A stretch of 64,000 bases of DNA from Nitrospiraceae bacterium (GTDB taxonomy: Bacteria; Nitrospirota; Nitrospiria; Nitrospirales; Nitrospiraceae). This document shows, one piece after another, positions 16,517-25,167 of this stretch. How positions within the stretch are numbered: position 1 is the first letter of the stretch; the number at the start of each line of letters is the position of its first letter. The position numbers and the translations under genes were made by a program. Location of the stretch: the NCBI GenBank assembly GCA_019637075.1, contig JAHBWI010000003.1, positions 62,001 to 126,000 on the forward strand. The letters are read 5' to 3'. The notes under the pieces are model-generated. The model was not told where the DNA came from and made no database searches. It worked only from the letters and a program-made list of their open reading frames with translations.

Positions 16517-17314
16517 ATGAACCATCTGCGTCAGTTGGAAGATCAAAGCGTATACATTCTGCGGGAAGCCTACAAACACTTCGACCACCTGGCGATGCTC
16601 TGGTCGATGGGCAAGGATTCCACGGTTCTGCTGTGGTTGGCCCGAAAGGCTTTTTTCGGCCATGTCCCGTTTCCGCTCCTGCACGTCGATACCAGTTACA
16701 AGATTCCGGCCATGATCGAGTACCGTGATCGCCTGGCACGAGAGTGGCGTTTGAATTTGGTGGTGGGGCAGAACAAGGAAGCGTTGGCGCAGGGTATGAA
16801 CCATACGCTGGGGCGCGATGTCTGCTGTACCGCCTTAAAGACCACGGCTATGAAGAACTTGGTGGAAGAGAAGGGCTATACCGGCATCATCCTGGGCGTA
16901 CGAGCCGACGAAGACAGCACGAGGGCCAAAGAGCGGTATTTCTCTCCCCGCGACAAGCACGGAGACTGGGACTTTCGCGATCAGCCTCCCGAGCTCTGGG
17001 ACCAGTTCAAGACGAGTTTTCCTCCCGGTACCCACATCCGAATCCATCCGTTGCTGGATTGGACGGAAATCAATATCTGGGAGTACATCAAGTACGAGAA
17101 TATTCCTTTCATGGATCTGTATCTCGACAAGGGGGACGGGACCCGCTACCGAAGTCTCGGCTGTGCTCCTTGCACGACGCCGATCAAATCGACGGCAAAA
17201 AACGTGGATGAAATCATCGAAGAATTGCGCGGCACCAACGTGGCCGAGCGGGCCGGACGGGCTCAGGACGCAGGCCGCGGCATGGAGATGCTCCGGAAAA
17301 AGGGTTACATGTGA
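16517..17314 (+). CDS. cysD: Sulfate adenylyltransferase subunit 2
   Basis: Catalytic subunit that makes APS from ATP and sulfate, driven by GTP hydrolysis in CysN. The 265 residues include the PP-loop [55 protein letters not shown] and the C-terminal [15 protein letters not shown]. It is about 35 residues shorter than enterobacterial CysD, mostly at the C-terminus. Its TGA overlaps the ATG of cysN (ATGTGATGAG), so the two subunits are translationally coupled. Confidence 0.96.
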   Translation: MNHLRQLEDQSVYILREAYKHFDHLAMLWSMGKDSTVLLWLARKAFFGHVPFPLLHVDTSYKIPAMIEYRDRLAREWRLNLVVGQNKEALAQGMNHTLGRDVCCTALKTTAMKNLVEEKGYTGIILGVRADEDSTRAKERYFSPRDKHGDWDFRDQPPELWDQFKTSFPPGTHIRIHPLLDWTEINIWEYIKYENIPFMDLYLDKGDGTRYRSLGCAPCTTPIKSTAKNVDEIIEELRGTNVAERAGRAQDAGRGMEMLRKKGYM

Positions 17315-19179
17315 TGAGTACGACAATCACGACGGCCCCGGTTAAGGCCGTTACGCAACCGAAGGAAAACCTGAACATCGTCATCGTCGGCCATGTGGAC
17401 CATGGAAAGTCCACGCTGGTCGGTCGTCTCTACGCCGACAGCGGCTCCTTACCCGAGGGAAAACTCGAAAAGGTGCAGGCCATCTGTCGTCAGCAGGGGA
17501 AGGAGTTCGAATACGCGTTCCTGTTCGACGCCTTTTTGGAAGAACAGGAGCAGGGCATCACGATCGATACGGCGCGCACGTTTTTCAATTGGAACGAGCG
17601 GCAATACATCATCATCGATGCGCCGGGGCACAAAGAGTTTCTCAAGAATATGATTTCCGGCGCCGCGCGGGCCGAAGCTGCGCTGCTGTTGATCGACGCG
17701 CTGGAAGGGGTGAAGGAGCAGTCGAAGAAGCACGGCTACCTGCTGTCGTTGCTCGGTGTCAGGCAGTTTGCGGTGGTCGTCAACAAGATGGATTTGGTCG
17801 GGTATCGGCAGGACGTTTTCGAAGGGATTGAAAAAGAATACCGGGAGTTTCTTGGACAGTTCAAGGCCGTGCCGCAGCAAATGATTCCCGTCAGCGCGAA
17901 AATGGGGGACAATATCGTCACTCCCAGCCAGCACATGCCTTGGTACAAGGGACCGACGGTGCTCAATACGTTGGCGCTGTTCAAGAAGGAGCGGGCGCGC
18001 GGTGAACAACCCTTGCGGCTGCCGCTGCAGGATGTCTACAAGTTCGACGCGAGGCGCATCCTCACCGGACGGATTACCGCAGGGCGGCTGAAGGTGGGGG
18101 ATCAACTCGTCTTCTCTCCCTCCAACAAAACGGCGACCGTTCAGTCGATCGAAGGCTTCAATGTCGAGCCATTGCCCACCGAGGCGGAAGCCGGCCAGTC
18201 GGTCGGGATCACGCTGGATGAACAGATTTTTGTCGAGCGAGGAGAAATCGCCTCCCATCGCGATGCCATTCCCATGGTGTCGACGGCGTTTCGTGCGAAC
18301 TTGTTTTGGTTGGGCAAGCGTCCCCTGGAGAAGGGACGACGGTATCTGCTTCGGCTGGCGACCAGAGAGGTTGCCTGTGAAGTCGGGGCGATCCACCGCA
18401 TCATCGACACCACCGACCTTGCGCAGCCCCAGGCCAGCCAGGCCGTGAATAAGAATCAGGTGGCGGAACTAACCTTGCGTGTGAAAGCTCCCATTGCTTT
18501 CGACCTGTCCTCGTCCTTCGAGTCTACGGGACGATTCGTGCTGGTCGACGACTACGACATTGCGGGTGGCGGAATCATCACCGAGCTTGTCCATGACGAG
18601 CAGGAAGGCTTGCGGGAAGAGGCGCGGCAGCGGGAGTTCGCCTGGTTGCGGGGTGACGTCGGGTCGGAAGAGCGGGCCAAGCAGTTTGGACACCGGGCGG
18701 CGATCGTCCTTTTCACCGGTGCGGCGCAGAACGGCAAGACTTTCCTCGCACGGCGGGTGGAATCGTTACTCGTTGCGGACGGACGGCTGGCGTATTTGCT
18801 CGAGGGGGCGAACCTGTTGCAGGGCTTGGACGCGGACCTGTCGGCTGCGGATCCGACTTTTGGCGCAGAGCGGGTGCGTCGATATGGCGAGGTGGCTCGG
18901 TTGTTGATCGATGCCGGGATGATCGTGGTCTCCACGAGCAAGACATTCGGGATCAATTATCAACGCATGGCCGATATGATCCGCACGTTGGTTCAGCCGG
19001 CGCCGGTGATTGCCGTCCACATGAGTAAGGCCGGAGAAGACGCCCCACCCAACACCGATCTTCACTTCGCCGGACCACGGGATTTCGATGAAGCTGCGCG
19101 TCAGATCATCGAGGAACTGAAACGGCGTGGAGTGTTGGGGCAGGCGAGAGACCGGGGCAACATTCAATTTTCGATCTAG
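17314..19179 (+). CDS. cysN: Sulfate adenylyltransferase subunit 1 with degenerate APS-kinase-like tail
   Basis: GTPase subunit of ATP sulfurylase, EF-Tu-like. G1 is GHVDHGKST, switch [11 protein letters not shown]4 NKMD. Beta-barrel domains follow to about residue 440. Residues about 460-621 resemble CysC: a P-loop [15 protein letters not shown] and the segment [15 protein letters not shown]. In active APS kinases that segment reads D-G-D-N-x-R-x-G-L; here the acidic pair and the arginine are lost and the C-terminal lid motif is missing. Because APS, not PAPS, is the operon's reductase substrate, kinase loss makes sense. I chose ATG 17314, which overlaps the cysD stop; a GTG one codon earlier is possible. 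Confidence 0.93.
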   Translation: MSTTITTAPVKAVTQPKENLNIVIVGHVDHGKSTLVGRLYADSGSLPEGKLEKVQAICRQQGKEFEYAFLFDAFLEEQEQGITIDTARTFFNWNERQYIIIDAPGHKEFLKNMISGAARAEAALLLIDALEGVKEQSKKHGYLLSLLGVRQFAVVVNKMDLVGYRQDVFEGIEKEYREFLGQFKAVPQQMIPVSAKMGDNIVTPSQHMPWYKGPTVLNTLALFKKERARGEQPLRLPLQDVYKFDARRILTGRITAGRLKVGDQLVFSPSNKTATVQSIEGFNVEPLPTEAEAGQSVGITLDEQIFVERGEIASHRDAIPMVSTAFRANLFWLGKRPLEKGRRYLLRLATREVACEVGAIHRIIDTTDLAQPQASQAVNKNQVAELTLRVKAPIAFDLSSSFESTGRFVLVDDYDIAGGGIITELVHDEQEGLREEARQREFAWLRGDVGSEERAKQFGHRAAIVLFTGAAQNGKTFLARRVESLLVADGRLAYLLEGANLLQGLDADLSAADPTFGAERVRRYGEVARLLIDAGMIVVSTSKTFGINYQRMADMIRTLVQPAPVIAVHMSKAGEDAPPNTDLHFAGPRDFDEAARQIIEELKRRGVLGQARDRGNIQFSI

Positions 19180-19222
19180 TTCGAGCTCGAAATGGTATCC
19201 CCTGGGAGGGGCGCCGCCTCGT

Positions 19223-19250
19223 TTGACTGGACGGAAATCGCTGTGATACC
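19223..19250 (+). promoter_or_regulatory. Possible promoter for mrp
   Basis: TTGACT (19223-19228) is followed after 16 nt by GATACC (19245-19250), 30 nt before the mrp start. The -10 is poor. GGTATC (19195-19200) and GATACC also form an inverted pair across the gap, and the palindrome TTCGAGCTCGAA begins right after the cysN stop. Confidence 0.3.
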
Positions 19251-19279
19251 GTTACTTTTCTGATTTTTCGGAGGGCCGC

Positions 19280-20206
19280 ATGACCATGGCTGCCGACAAG
19301 GATCTGAAGTCGATCCTCACCAAGCTGCAGTATTCCGACGACGCGAAAGTCGTCCAGCAAATTACTGCGCAGATGAAGCAGGTGCAGGCTCGCATGGCGG
19401 GCATCAAGCGGAAGCTGGTCGTCATGAGCGGCAAGGGCGGGGTCGGAAAGAGTATGACGACGGTGAACCTGGCTTTGGCGTTTGCACGTCAAGGCGCAAA
19501 GGTCGGTCTGCTCGATGTCGATCTAAACGGACCCTGTGTGCCGCGTATGTTGGGAGTGCACGGTCAGGCGTTAACGATCACGCCGGAAGGTGCGCTGCCG
19601 CCGGTCGGGCCACTGGGGATCAAGGTGGCATCCATGGATTTTTTCCTCGGCGATGCTTCCCCGGTGCGTTGGAAAGGCCCGATGGACCTGAGCCCTGTGT
19701 GGCTGGGTCTGATGGAAATGAACGTCATTCGAGAGTTTCTCTCGGACGTGATCTGGGGTGAGCTGGATTATCTGCTGGCGGACCTGCCGCCCGGTGCCGC
19801 TGCTGACAAACCTCCGGTGATTGCCGGGTTTATCCCTGATCTTGCAGGCGCCATCGTCGTCACGACTCCATCGGAAGTGGCCTCCGACGTTGTTCAGAAA
19901 TCTGTCACCTATGCACGCGATATGGGAATCCGTGTGCTGGGCATTGTGGAAAATATGAGCGAGTACCGGTGTCCCTCCTGTGGTGCCGAGCATGAATTGT
20001 TCGAGGGCAACACGGAAGCTATGTGCGAAGCGCTGGATCTTCCGTTGTTGGGCCGGATCCCGTTCGATCGAAAGTTTGCTAAGACCTTCGACAAAGGCGA
20101 GCCACTGCTCGATCCGGAATATCCGACGATCCAGAAGTACCAGGAGATTGTGGGCCGGATCCAAGCGTTGCTGGACTATAAAAGAGTGTTAGCCGAGAAG
20201 CTTTAA
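19280..20206 (+). CDS. Mrp/NBP35-family iron-sulfur carrier ATPase
   Basis: P-loop ATPase thought to bind and deliver Fe-S clusters. The 308 residues include the deviant Walker A SGKGGVGKSMTTVNLALAF, DVDLNGPCVPRML, DLPPGAAADKPPVI and the C-terminal pair CPSCG (about residue 231) used for bridging a cluster in the dimer. There is no N-terminal DUF59/MIP18 domain, only a helical leader of about 45 residues. CGGAGGG gives a good ribosome site for ATG 19280. It stands between an operon rich in Fe-S enzymes (sulfite reductase, APS reductase) and a PCP_red protein, so cluster supply to those enzymes is a reasonable guess. Confidence 0.93.
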   Translation: MTMAADKDLKSILTKLQYSDDAKVVQQITAQMKQVQARMAGIKRKLVVMSGKGGVGKSMTTVNLALAFARQGAKVGLLDVDLNGPCVPRMLGVHGQALTITPEGALPPVGPLGIKVASMDFFLGDASPVRWKGPMDLSPVWLGLMEMNVIREFLSDVIWGELDYLLADLPPGAAADKPPVIAGFIPDLAGAIVVTTPSEVASDVVQKSVTYARDMGIRVLGIVENMSEYRCPSCGAEHELFEGNTEAMCEALDLPLLGRIPFDRKFAKTFDKGEPLLDPEYPTIQKYQEIVGRIQALLDYKRVLAEKL

Positions 20207-20233
20207 CCGCCATCGGCCCTAGAGGGGGTTGCT

Positions 20234-20983
20234 ATGAAATTTGTGTGTTTGAACTGTGAAACCTACATGAATTTCCAGAAGGTCGAAAAGCCGGGCGAGG
20301 GTTCGCTCGGGGTCTTTTTCGGCTGCCCATCTTGCGGGGCCAAATTTTCAATGGTCACGAATCCCGGAGAGACGCAGATGGTGGCGTCGCTGGGCGTCAA
20401 GCTCGGCGGTCGTTCGGAGGCGGCGGAGCCGTTCGAGATGACGCGCGGGACGCTCAAGGAAGAAGCCCAGGCCGGCGCAGGACAGATGGCGGCTTATCTC
20501 AACGAGAAGATCCAGGGCGGACAGCCGGCCTCGCCGAAGCCGGCCGCACCTGCGGCTAGCGGTGAGAAAACTTCCGGCGGGTGTCCCTTCTCAGCCATGG
20601 TGGCGGAGATGGGGTTGACCTCGAGTGGGAAGCCGCAGAATGGCAACGGGACCGGCGAATTCACCTGGACTCCCGACGCGAAGGAAAAATTGGAGCGACT
20701 CCCTTCGTTCGTGAAGCCGATGGTGCAGAGCAGCGTGGAAGCCTACGCCCGTAAGCACGGCTTCAAGAGCATCACGCTCCAAGTGATGGACGATTCGAAG
20801 AATGATTCGCCGAACGGCATTGCGTGGACCAAGGATGCCGAACAGCGGCTGGACAATATTCCCGATTTCATCCGGCCGATGGCTCGACGGGAGATCGAGC
20901 GGATCGCAAAGGAACGCGGCTTGGCACAGATCACCGCGCAGGTGATGGACGAGGCCAAAGACAAATTCATGAAGTTCATGTAA
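20234..20983 (+). CDS. Zinc-ribbon protein with two PCP_red domains
   Basis: A 249-residue soluble protein. Residues 1-45 hold a C-x2-C / C-x2-C ribbon (CLNCETYMNF, GCPSCGAKFSM). A Pro/Ala linker (about 95-125) includes another Cys (GGCPFSAMV). Two copies of the PCP_red fold follow: FTWTPDAKEKLERLPSFVKP and IAWTKDAEQRLDNIPDFIRP, each ending in a helix with a Q-V-M-D motif. PCP_red is the C-terminal domain of the BchB/ChlB subunit of dark protochlorophyllide reductase; outside phototrophs it occurs alone with no known function. It follows mrp by 27 nt with a good ribosome site. Function unknown; link to cofactor handling is conjecture. Confidence 0.82.
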   Translation: MKFVCLNCETYMNFQKVEKPGEGSLGVFFGCPSCGAKFSMVTNPGETQMVASLGVKLGGRSEAAEPFEMTRGTLKEEAQAGAGQMAAYLNEKIQGGQPASPKPAAPAASGEKTSGGCPFSAMVAEMGLTSSGKPQNGNGTGEFTWTPDAKEKLERLPSFVKPMVQSSVEAYARKHGFKSITLQVMDDSKNDSPNGIAWTKDAEQRLDNIPDFIRPMARREIERIAKERGLAQITAQVMDEAKDKFMKFM

Positions 20984-20999
20984 TCGGCGCGCGCCATGC

Positions 21000-21842
21000 A
21001 TGAGTGAAATGAGTGTAAGGCCTGTCCGGACTGCCGGATGGGCCTTTTCGCTTTCAGATCTGTGTTTCCTCCGATGGTTGTCTCTCAATCGGCTCTACGG
21101 CGTTACGCTGGCGCTCCTGCTCTGTCTGCTGCCAGCGGAAGGGCTGTGGGCCGATTCCGGCCATGCGTCGCCTGACGGTGCAGCCACTCATGGCCATGCG
21201 GATGCCCACCATGATCATCATGGAGCGGGGGGCGGTGAGTCAGGCTGGGAAGGCTCCGCGCAAGGGATCGCCTATTCGGAATTCAATCACCACCTGGCTG
21301 GATTCCTCGTTCTTCTGATCGGCCTGTCTGAACTGCGGCAAGCCTTGCGGTTGCAGGCATTCGCCTGGAGCCGCTTCCTCCTCCCCGGTGCCATGCTCAC
21401 GGGCGGTATCTTCCTTCTGATCTGGAGCGATCATGAAGCCTGGCCCATCGGCTCGATGACTTTCGCCCAGACCTTTTCCGGAGCAGATCCCGAAATCATC
21501 CAGCACAAGACGTATGGATGGCTGTGCCTGTTTGTGGGCACGGTTGAATGCCTCAAGCGGGTGGGACGATTTCAGCACGCAGCCTGGACCGTGCCCTTAC
21601 CGCTCTTTGCCATTGTCGGCGGTCTGATGTTGTTCGGGCATTCCCACGGCGACCATCCGTCGGCGCACAAGATTGCCCTCCACCACGCTGTAATGGGAAC
21701 CTTAGCCATTACGGCCGGCTCTTCCCGGTTGCTGTCGGGATGGCGGGCAGCCGAACTTACGGACGATCGCTCCTATTGGGAGTTGATTTGGGCAGCGCTG
21801 ATTCTCGTGATCGGACTGCAGCTGTTGATTTATTCCGAATAG
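21000..21842 (+). CDS. Multi-pass membrane protein with His-rich loop
   Basis: A 280-residue integral membrane protein. After an N-terminal hydrophobic segment (GVTLALLLCLLPAEGLWA, possible signal anchor) comes an exposed His/Asp-rich stretch (ATHGHADAHHDHHG, residues about 62-75), then six or so hydrophobic helices (HLAGFLVLLIGLSELRQAL, WLCLFVGTVECL, ALILVIGLQLLIY). Further histidines occur in FGHSHGDHPSAHK. Such His clusters suggest transition-metal binding, and the layout faintly recalls CopD-like copper proteins, but I cannot name a family. It follows the PCP_red gene by 16 nt and may share its transcript. Confidence 0.7.
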   Translation: MSEMSVRPVRTAGWAFSLSDLCFLRWLSLNRLYGVTLALLLCLLPAEGLWADSGHASPDGAATHGHADAHHDHHGAGGGESGWEGSAQGIAYSEFNHHLAGFLVLLIGLSELRQALRLQAFAWSRFLLPGAMLTGGIFLLIWSDHEAWPIGSMTFAQTFSGADPEIIQHKTYGWLCLFVGTVECLKRVGRFQHAAWTVPLPLFAIVGGLMLFGHSHGDHPSAHKIALHHAVMGTLAITAGSSRLLSGWRAAELTDDRSYWELIWAALILVIGLQLLIYSE

Positions 21843-21924
21843 CCCCGCAACTCCCATTCTTTTCCCGTCGAGTCTGTTGCAACCTCGGAGCTCACAGACC
21901 TGCCCGTTCTCTTCCCGGCGCGCG

Positions 21925-21953
21925 TTGACTCGCCTGTCGGGACTGTGTTAGCT
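21925..21953 (+). promoter_or_regulatory. Possible promoter upstream of yebC
   Basis: TTGACT (21925-21930), 17-nt spacer, TTAGCT (21948-21953), in the 189-nt gap before yebC. The -35 is good, the -10 is weak. Confidence 0.38.
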
Positions 21954-22031
21954 CTAACCGGTTGAATCAGATTCAAGATCGCCACGAGGCTCGGCCAGCA
22001 ACTGGGACGGGCCGGAAGAAGAGGTATCGTC

Positions 22032-22787
22032 ATGGGTGGCCATAGTCATTGGGCAACAATCAAGCGGCACAAATCGGCGCAGGATGCCAAGCGGGGCAAG
22101 ATTTTCACCCGCATCATTCGGGAATTGACCATCGCAGCGCGACAGGGCGGGGACCCCGATGGGAATCCGCGGTTGCGCCTGGCGATTGCCAAGGCCAAAG
22201 AAGCCAACATGCCCGGCGACACGATGAAGAAGGCCGTCCAGCGCGGTACCGGGGAATTGCCTGGCGTCACGTATGAAGAGTTCTCTCTGGAAGGTTATGG
22301 ACCAGGCGGCACCGCCTTGCTCCTGGAAATCACCTCCGACAACCGTAACCGCACCGTTGCCGAAATTCGGAGTCTCCTGACCAAGAATGCAGGAAACATG
22401 GCGGAGGCCGGAGCTGTTGCGTGGCAGTTCCAGAAGAAGGGGATGTTGGTCATTGAGAAGGGCAAGGTCGAGGAAGACCAACTGCTCACCATCGCATTGG
22501 ATGCTGGGGCCGAGGACGTGAAGGTGACCGATAAGGCCTTTGAGGTCATTACGAGCCCCCATGATTTCGAAGCGGTCAAGAAGGCCATCAGCGATGCCAA
22601 GATCGAAACCACGTTAGCCGAACTGACGTTCATTGCCCAAAATACCGTGACGTTGGATGAGAAGGCCGCCGAGCAGATGCTGAAGTTGGTGGAAATCCTG
22701 GATGAACATGACGATGTCCAGAAGGTCCACGCCAATTTCGATATCTCCGATGCGGTGATGGAGAAAATCGCCGCCGCCACCGCCTAG
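22032..22787 (+). CDS. YebC/PmpR-family regulator or translation factor
   Basis: A 251-residue protein starting MGGHSHWATIKRHKSAQDAK, the family hallmark, with KAKEANMPGDTMKKAVQRGTGE, EGYGPGGTALLLEITSDNRN and the C-terminal MLKLVEILDEHDDVQKVHAN. Family members bind DNA as regulators, and some help ribosomes through proline stretches, so the label is deliberately broad. It precedes ruvA and ruvB. In many bacteria ruvC lies between yebC and ruvA; it is absent here. Confidence 0.96.
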   Translation: MGGHSHWATIKRHKSAQDAKRGKIFTRIIRELTIAARQGGDPDGNPRLRLAIAKAKEANMPGDTMKKAVQRGTGELPGVTYEEFSLEGYGPGGTALLLEITSDNRNRTVAEIRSLLTKNAGNMAEAGAVAWQFQKKGMLVIEKGKVEEDQLLTIALDAGAEDVKVTDKAFEVITSPHDFEAVKKAISDAKIETTLAELTFIAQNTVTLDEKAAEQMLKLVEILDEHDDVQKVHANFDISDAVMEKIAAATA

Positions 22788-22859
22788 CGAAAGGACAGTG
22801 GACAAAGGACCGGACTTCGGCCGCTCCCAGTCGCCGGAGGATTTCCGTCTTGCGAAGCG

Positions 22860-23468
22860 ATGATCGCCTTACTGACAGGCCGCGTGGCCTTCAAGGCGCC
22901 TGCCCAGGTGACACTCGACGTGCACGGCGTCGGGTACGAAGTTTTCATCCCACTCAGCACCTTTTATAGCCTCCCCAATCCCAATGACGTCGCGACGCTC
23001 CACATCCACACGCATTTGCGTGAGGATGCCATCCAGCTGTACGGTTTTCTGAGTCCGTTGGAAAAGGATGCATTCCTGCTTCTGACGGGAGTTTCGGGGA
23101 TCGGTCCCAAACTCGGTCTTAGTATCTTGTCGGCCCTCTCCGTTACCGATCTCTTCTCGGCGATCCAGGCAGGCGATGTGGAAAAACTTGCCACGGTTCC
23201 TGGTATCGGGAAAAAGTCGGCTGCGCGCCTGGCGTTGGAGCTCAAGGACAAAGTGCAGAAGTTGCATCCGACGATGGGGCAACCGCTGCCTGCAGGCGAG
23301 GGGCCAAGCGATCCGCTTTTGGACGATGCATTGTCCGCTCTGGTAAACCTTGGATATAGGGCGCCGGATGTGAAGGAAGTGCTGAAACGCTTGTCGAAAA
23401 TGGGGGCCCCAGGCCAGAATCTTCAAGAAGTCATACGCGAAGCCTTGAAGCATCTAGCCGGGGGGTGA
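22860..23468 (+). CDS. ruvA: Holliday junction helicase subunit RuvA
   Basis: Tetrameric junction-binding protein that loads RuvB rings. The 202 residues contain an N-terminal OB domain (MIALLTGRVAFKAPAQVTLD), the helix-hairpin-helix GVSGIGPKLGLSILSAL and TVPGIGKKSAARLALELKDK, a flexible acidic-pin region, and the C-terminal RuvB-contact domain (DALSALVNLGYRAPDVKEVL). Its TGA overlaps the GTG start of the next, unrelated Cys-rich gene, which separates it from ruvB. Confidence 0.97.
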   Translation: MIALLTGRVAFKAPAQVTLDVHGVGYEVFIPLSTFYSLPNPNDVATLHIHTHLREDAIQLYGFLSPLEKDAFLLLTGVSGIGPKLGLSILSALSVTDLFSAIQAGDVEKLATVPGIGKKSAARLALELKDKVQKLHPTMGQPLPAGEGPSDPLLDDALSALVNLGYRAPDVKEVLKRLSKMGAPGQNLQEVIREALKHLAGG

Positions 23469-23962
23469 CTATGACAAGCGGGATGAGCGGACCGAAACAG
23501 GGATGGTGGAAGCTACGGGGAGTAGTGGCGATTGGAATGTGGCTCGCCCTTACGCCCACGGCCGTGCTCCACGCCTCTGAAGGCCAGGAAGACCAGAAGT
23601 CCATTCGGAAAATGTGCGGGGCCTGCCCTGAGGGCTACGCGACCACGGCCATTACGAACGCTCCGGAGTTCTGCAAGGATGGGGAGCCGACGCTGGTGCA
23701 GTGCGTTCCGCTCGGCGGAAACATGTTGTCGGTCTGCGGCGCCTGTCCCGACGGCTACAGCGAGGTGGGGCATTCGAATGTGCCGGCCCGGTGCGGGTCG
23801 AAGGACGGCGGCCTCATGTCCCAATGCCAGTCCCAGCACATGGACTCAAGTCTTCCAGATCCGACACAGGGTGGGGTCAAGTGCCCGCCCGATTGCGGGA
23901 ATACTGCTGCTCCAGGCCAGGGGGCCGTCGCACCGCCCCCAAAGTTCAGGCCCGCTCCGTAG
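23465..23962 (+). CDS. Cys-rich secreted protein inserted between ruvA and ruvB
   Basis: A 165-residue protein with an N-terminal signal peptide ([20 protein letters not shown]). The mature part has two repeats of about 45 residues built on CGACP(E/D)GY, 10-11 residues, N-(A/V)-P, Cys and a distal Cys (starting near residues 56 and 91), then a third Cys pair CPPDC and a Pro-rich tail. The even number of cysteines suggests disulfides in the periplasm. GTG 23465 overlaps the ruvA stop; ATG 23471 is the alternative start. Its stop lies 29 nt before ruvB, so it is co-transcribed with repair genes that have no obvious link to a secreted protein. Family not recognised. Confidence 0.75.
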   Translation: MTMTSGMSGPKQGWWKLRGVVAIGMWLALTPTAVLHASEGQEDQKSIRKMCGACPEGYATTAITNAPEFCKDGEPTLVQCVPLGGNMLSVCGACPDGYSEVGHSNVPARCGSKDGGLMSQCQSQHMDSSLPDPTQGGVKCPPDCGNTAAPGQGAVAPPPKFRPAP

Positions 23963-23991
23963 CGGGTAATTGGGAAGACGAACACGTCAAT

Positions 23992-25005
23992 ATGCCGGAC
24001 CGTATGGTGTCCAACCAACTGACCGACGACGAGCGTGGCATCGAGGCTGCCCTGCGCCCGCAGAGCCTGGAAGACTATGTCGGGCAGCGGCGCATGAAAG
24101 AGGCCCTACGGATTTGCATCGAAGCGGCCAAGCGGCGTGGAGAAGCGCTCGACCATGCGATTTTTTATGGCCCACCGGGATTGGGCAAGACAACGATTGC
24201 TCACATCATCGCGCGGGAAATGGGATCGTCGATCCGGTCCACGTCAGGGCTGGTATTGAACCACGCCGGAGACCTGGCTGCGATTCTGACGAACTTGCAG
24301 GAACATGATGTGCTTTTCATCGATGAAATTCACCGGCTACCGGCCTCGGTCGAGGAAGCGCTGTATCCGGCGATGGAGGACTATCAGTTGGATCTGGTTG
24401 TAGGCCAAGGCCCCTCCACCAGAACCGTGAAGCTGGATTTGCCACGCTTCACGTTGATTGGGGCCACGACCAGAGCCGGTGCCTTGACCTCGCCGCTCCG
24501 CGATCGATTCGGGTTAGTGCATCGTTTGGAGTTTTATTCCCCGGAGGATTTGGCTGCGATTGTGATGCGCTCCGCGACGCTGCTGCAGGTGCCGACCGAT
24601 CCGGAGGGAGCAGCCGAAATCGCGCGCCGAGCCAGGGGAACGCCGCGCATCGTCAATCGCCTGATCAAGCGGATCAGAGACTACGCAGAGATCAAGGCGC
24701 AGGGACGGATTACCAAGGACGTCGCTGAAGCGGCGTTGCTGTGGCTGTCTGTCGATGCTGCCGGTCTGGACGACATGGATCGCAAGATCCTCCTCACGAT
24801 CGTGGAGAAGTTCAACGGCGGGCCGGTCGGGGTGGAATCGCTGGCCGCGGCCGTTCAGGAAGATAAAGGGACCTTGGAAGATGTCTACGAACCGTACTTG
24901 ATCCAAGCCGGCTTCATTGAGCGGACGGGAAGGGGCCGTCAGGCGACCCGTTTGACGTTCGAGCATTTCAAAAAGCAAAAGGACCTCCTCTCGCTCTCCG
25001 ATTGA
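23992..25005 (+). CDS. ruvB: Holliday junction branch migration ATPase RuvB
   Basis: AAA+ motor driving branch migration. From ATG 23992 the protein has 337 residues, normal for the family. It shows [20 protein letters not shown], Walker [17 protein letters not shown], Walker [11 protein letters not shown], sensor [20 protein letters not shown], and the C-terminal winged helix ([20 protein letters not shown]). The frame is open far upstream, but that part is a shadow of the preceding secreted-protein gene, so the start is set by the conserved N-terminus. Confidence 0.97.
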   Translation: MPDRMVSNQLTDDERGIEAALRPQSLEDYVGQRRMKEALRICIEAAKRRGEALDHAIFYGPPGLGKTTIAHIIAREMGSSIRSTSGLVLNHAGDLAAILTNLQEHDVLFIDEIHRLPASVEEALYPAMEDYQLDLVVGQGPSTRTVKLDLPRFTLIGATTRAGALTSPLRDRFGLVHRLEFYSPEDLAAIVMRSATLLQVPTDPEGAAEIARRARGTPRIVNRLIKRIRDYAEIKAQGRITKDVAEAALLWLSVDAAGLDDMDRKILLTIVEKFNGGPVGVESLAAAVQEDKGTLEDVYEPYLIQAGFIERTGRGRQATRLTFEHFKKQKDLLSLSD

Positions 25006-25167
25006 CGCTTCGCACGCGCAACTCCTTGAATCGCCTCGTCTATCCTTGCAATGGTCTTGTAGGTTCCTGTAGGATACCCTCTTGGCCTGGCTCCTTTAAA
25101 AAGCCTGGACCGGTATCACGGACCCCCTTTCCAAAGGCAGGCTCCGCGAGGAGGGAATCCCCCCGTT

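Noticed and set aside
18650-19179. Functional CysC (APS kinase) domain
   Set aside because: Acceptor-site residues and the lid are lost and the pathway uses APS directly.
20234-20983. Evidence of phototrophy from protochlorophyllide-reductase-like domains
   Set aside because: Only the small PCP_red fold is present, without the catalytic BchB/BchN body or any other pigment gene.
23701-23991. N-terminal extension of RuvB
   Set aside because: It overlaps the secreted Cys-rich gene in another frame and lies outside the conserved RuvB start.
25060-25085. Short direct repeat of GTAGG-TTCCTGTAGG type before pheA, considered as attenuator or repeat array
   Set aside because: Only two partial copies, no leader peptide rich in Phe and no competing hairpins.
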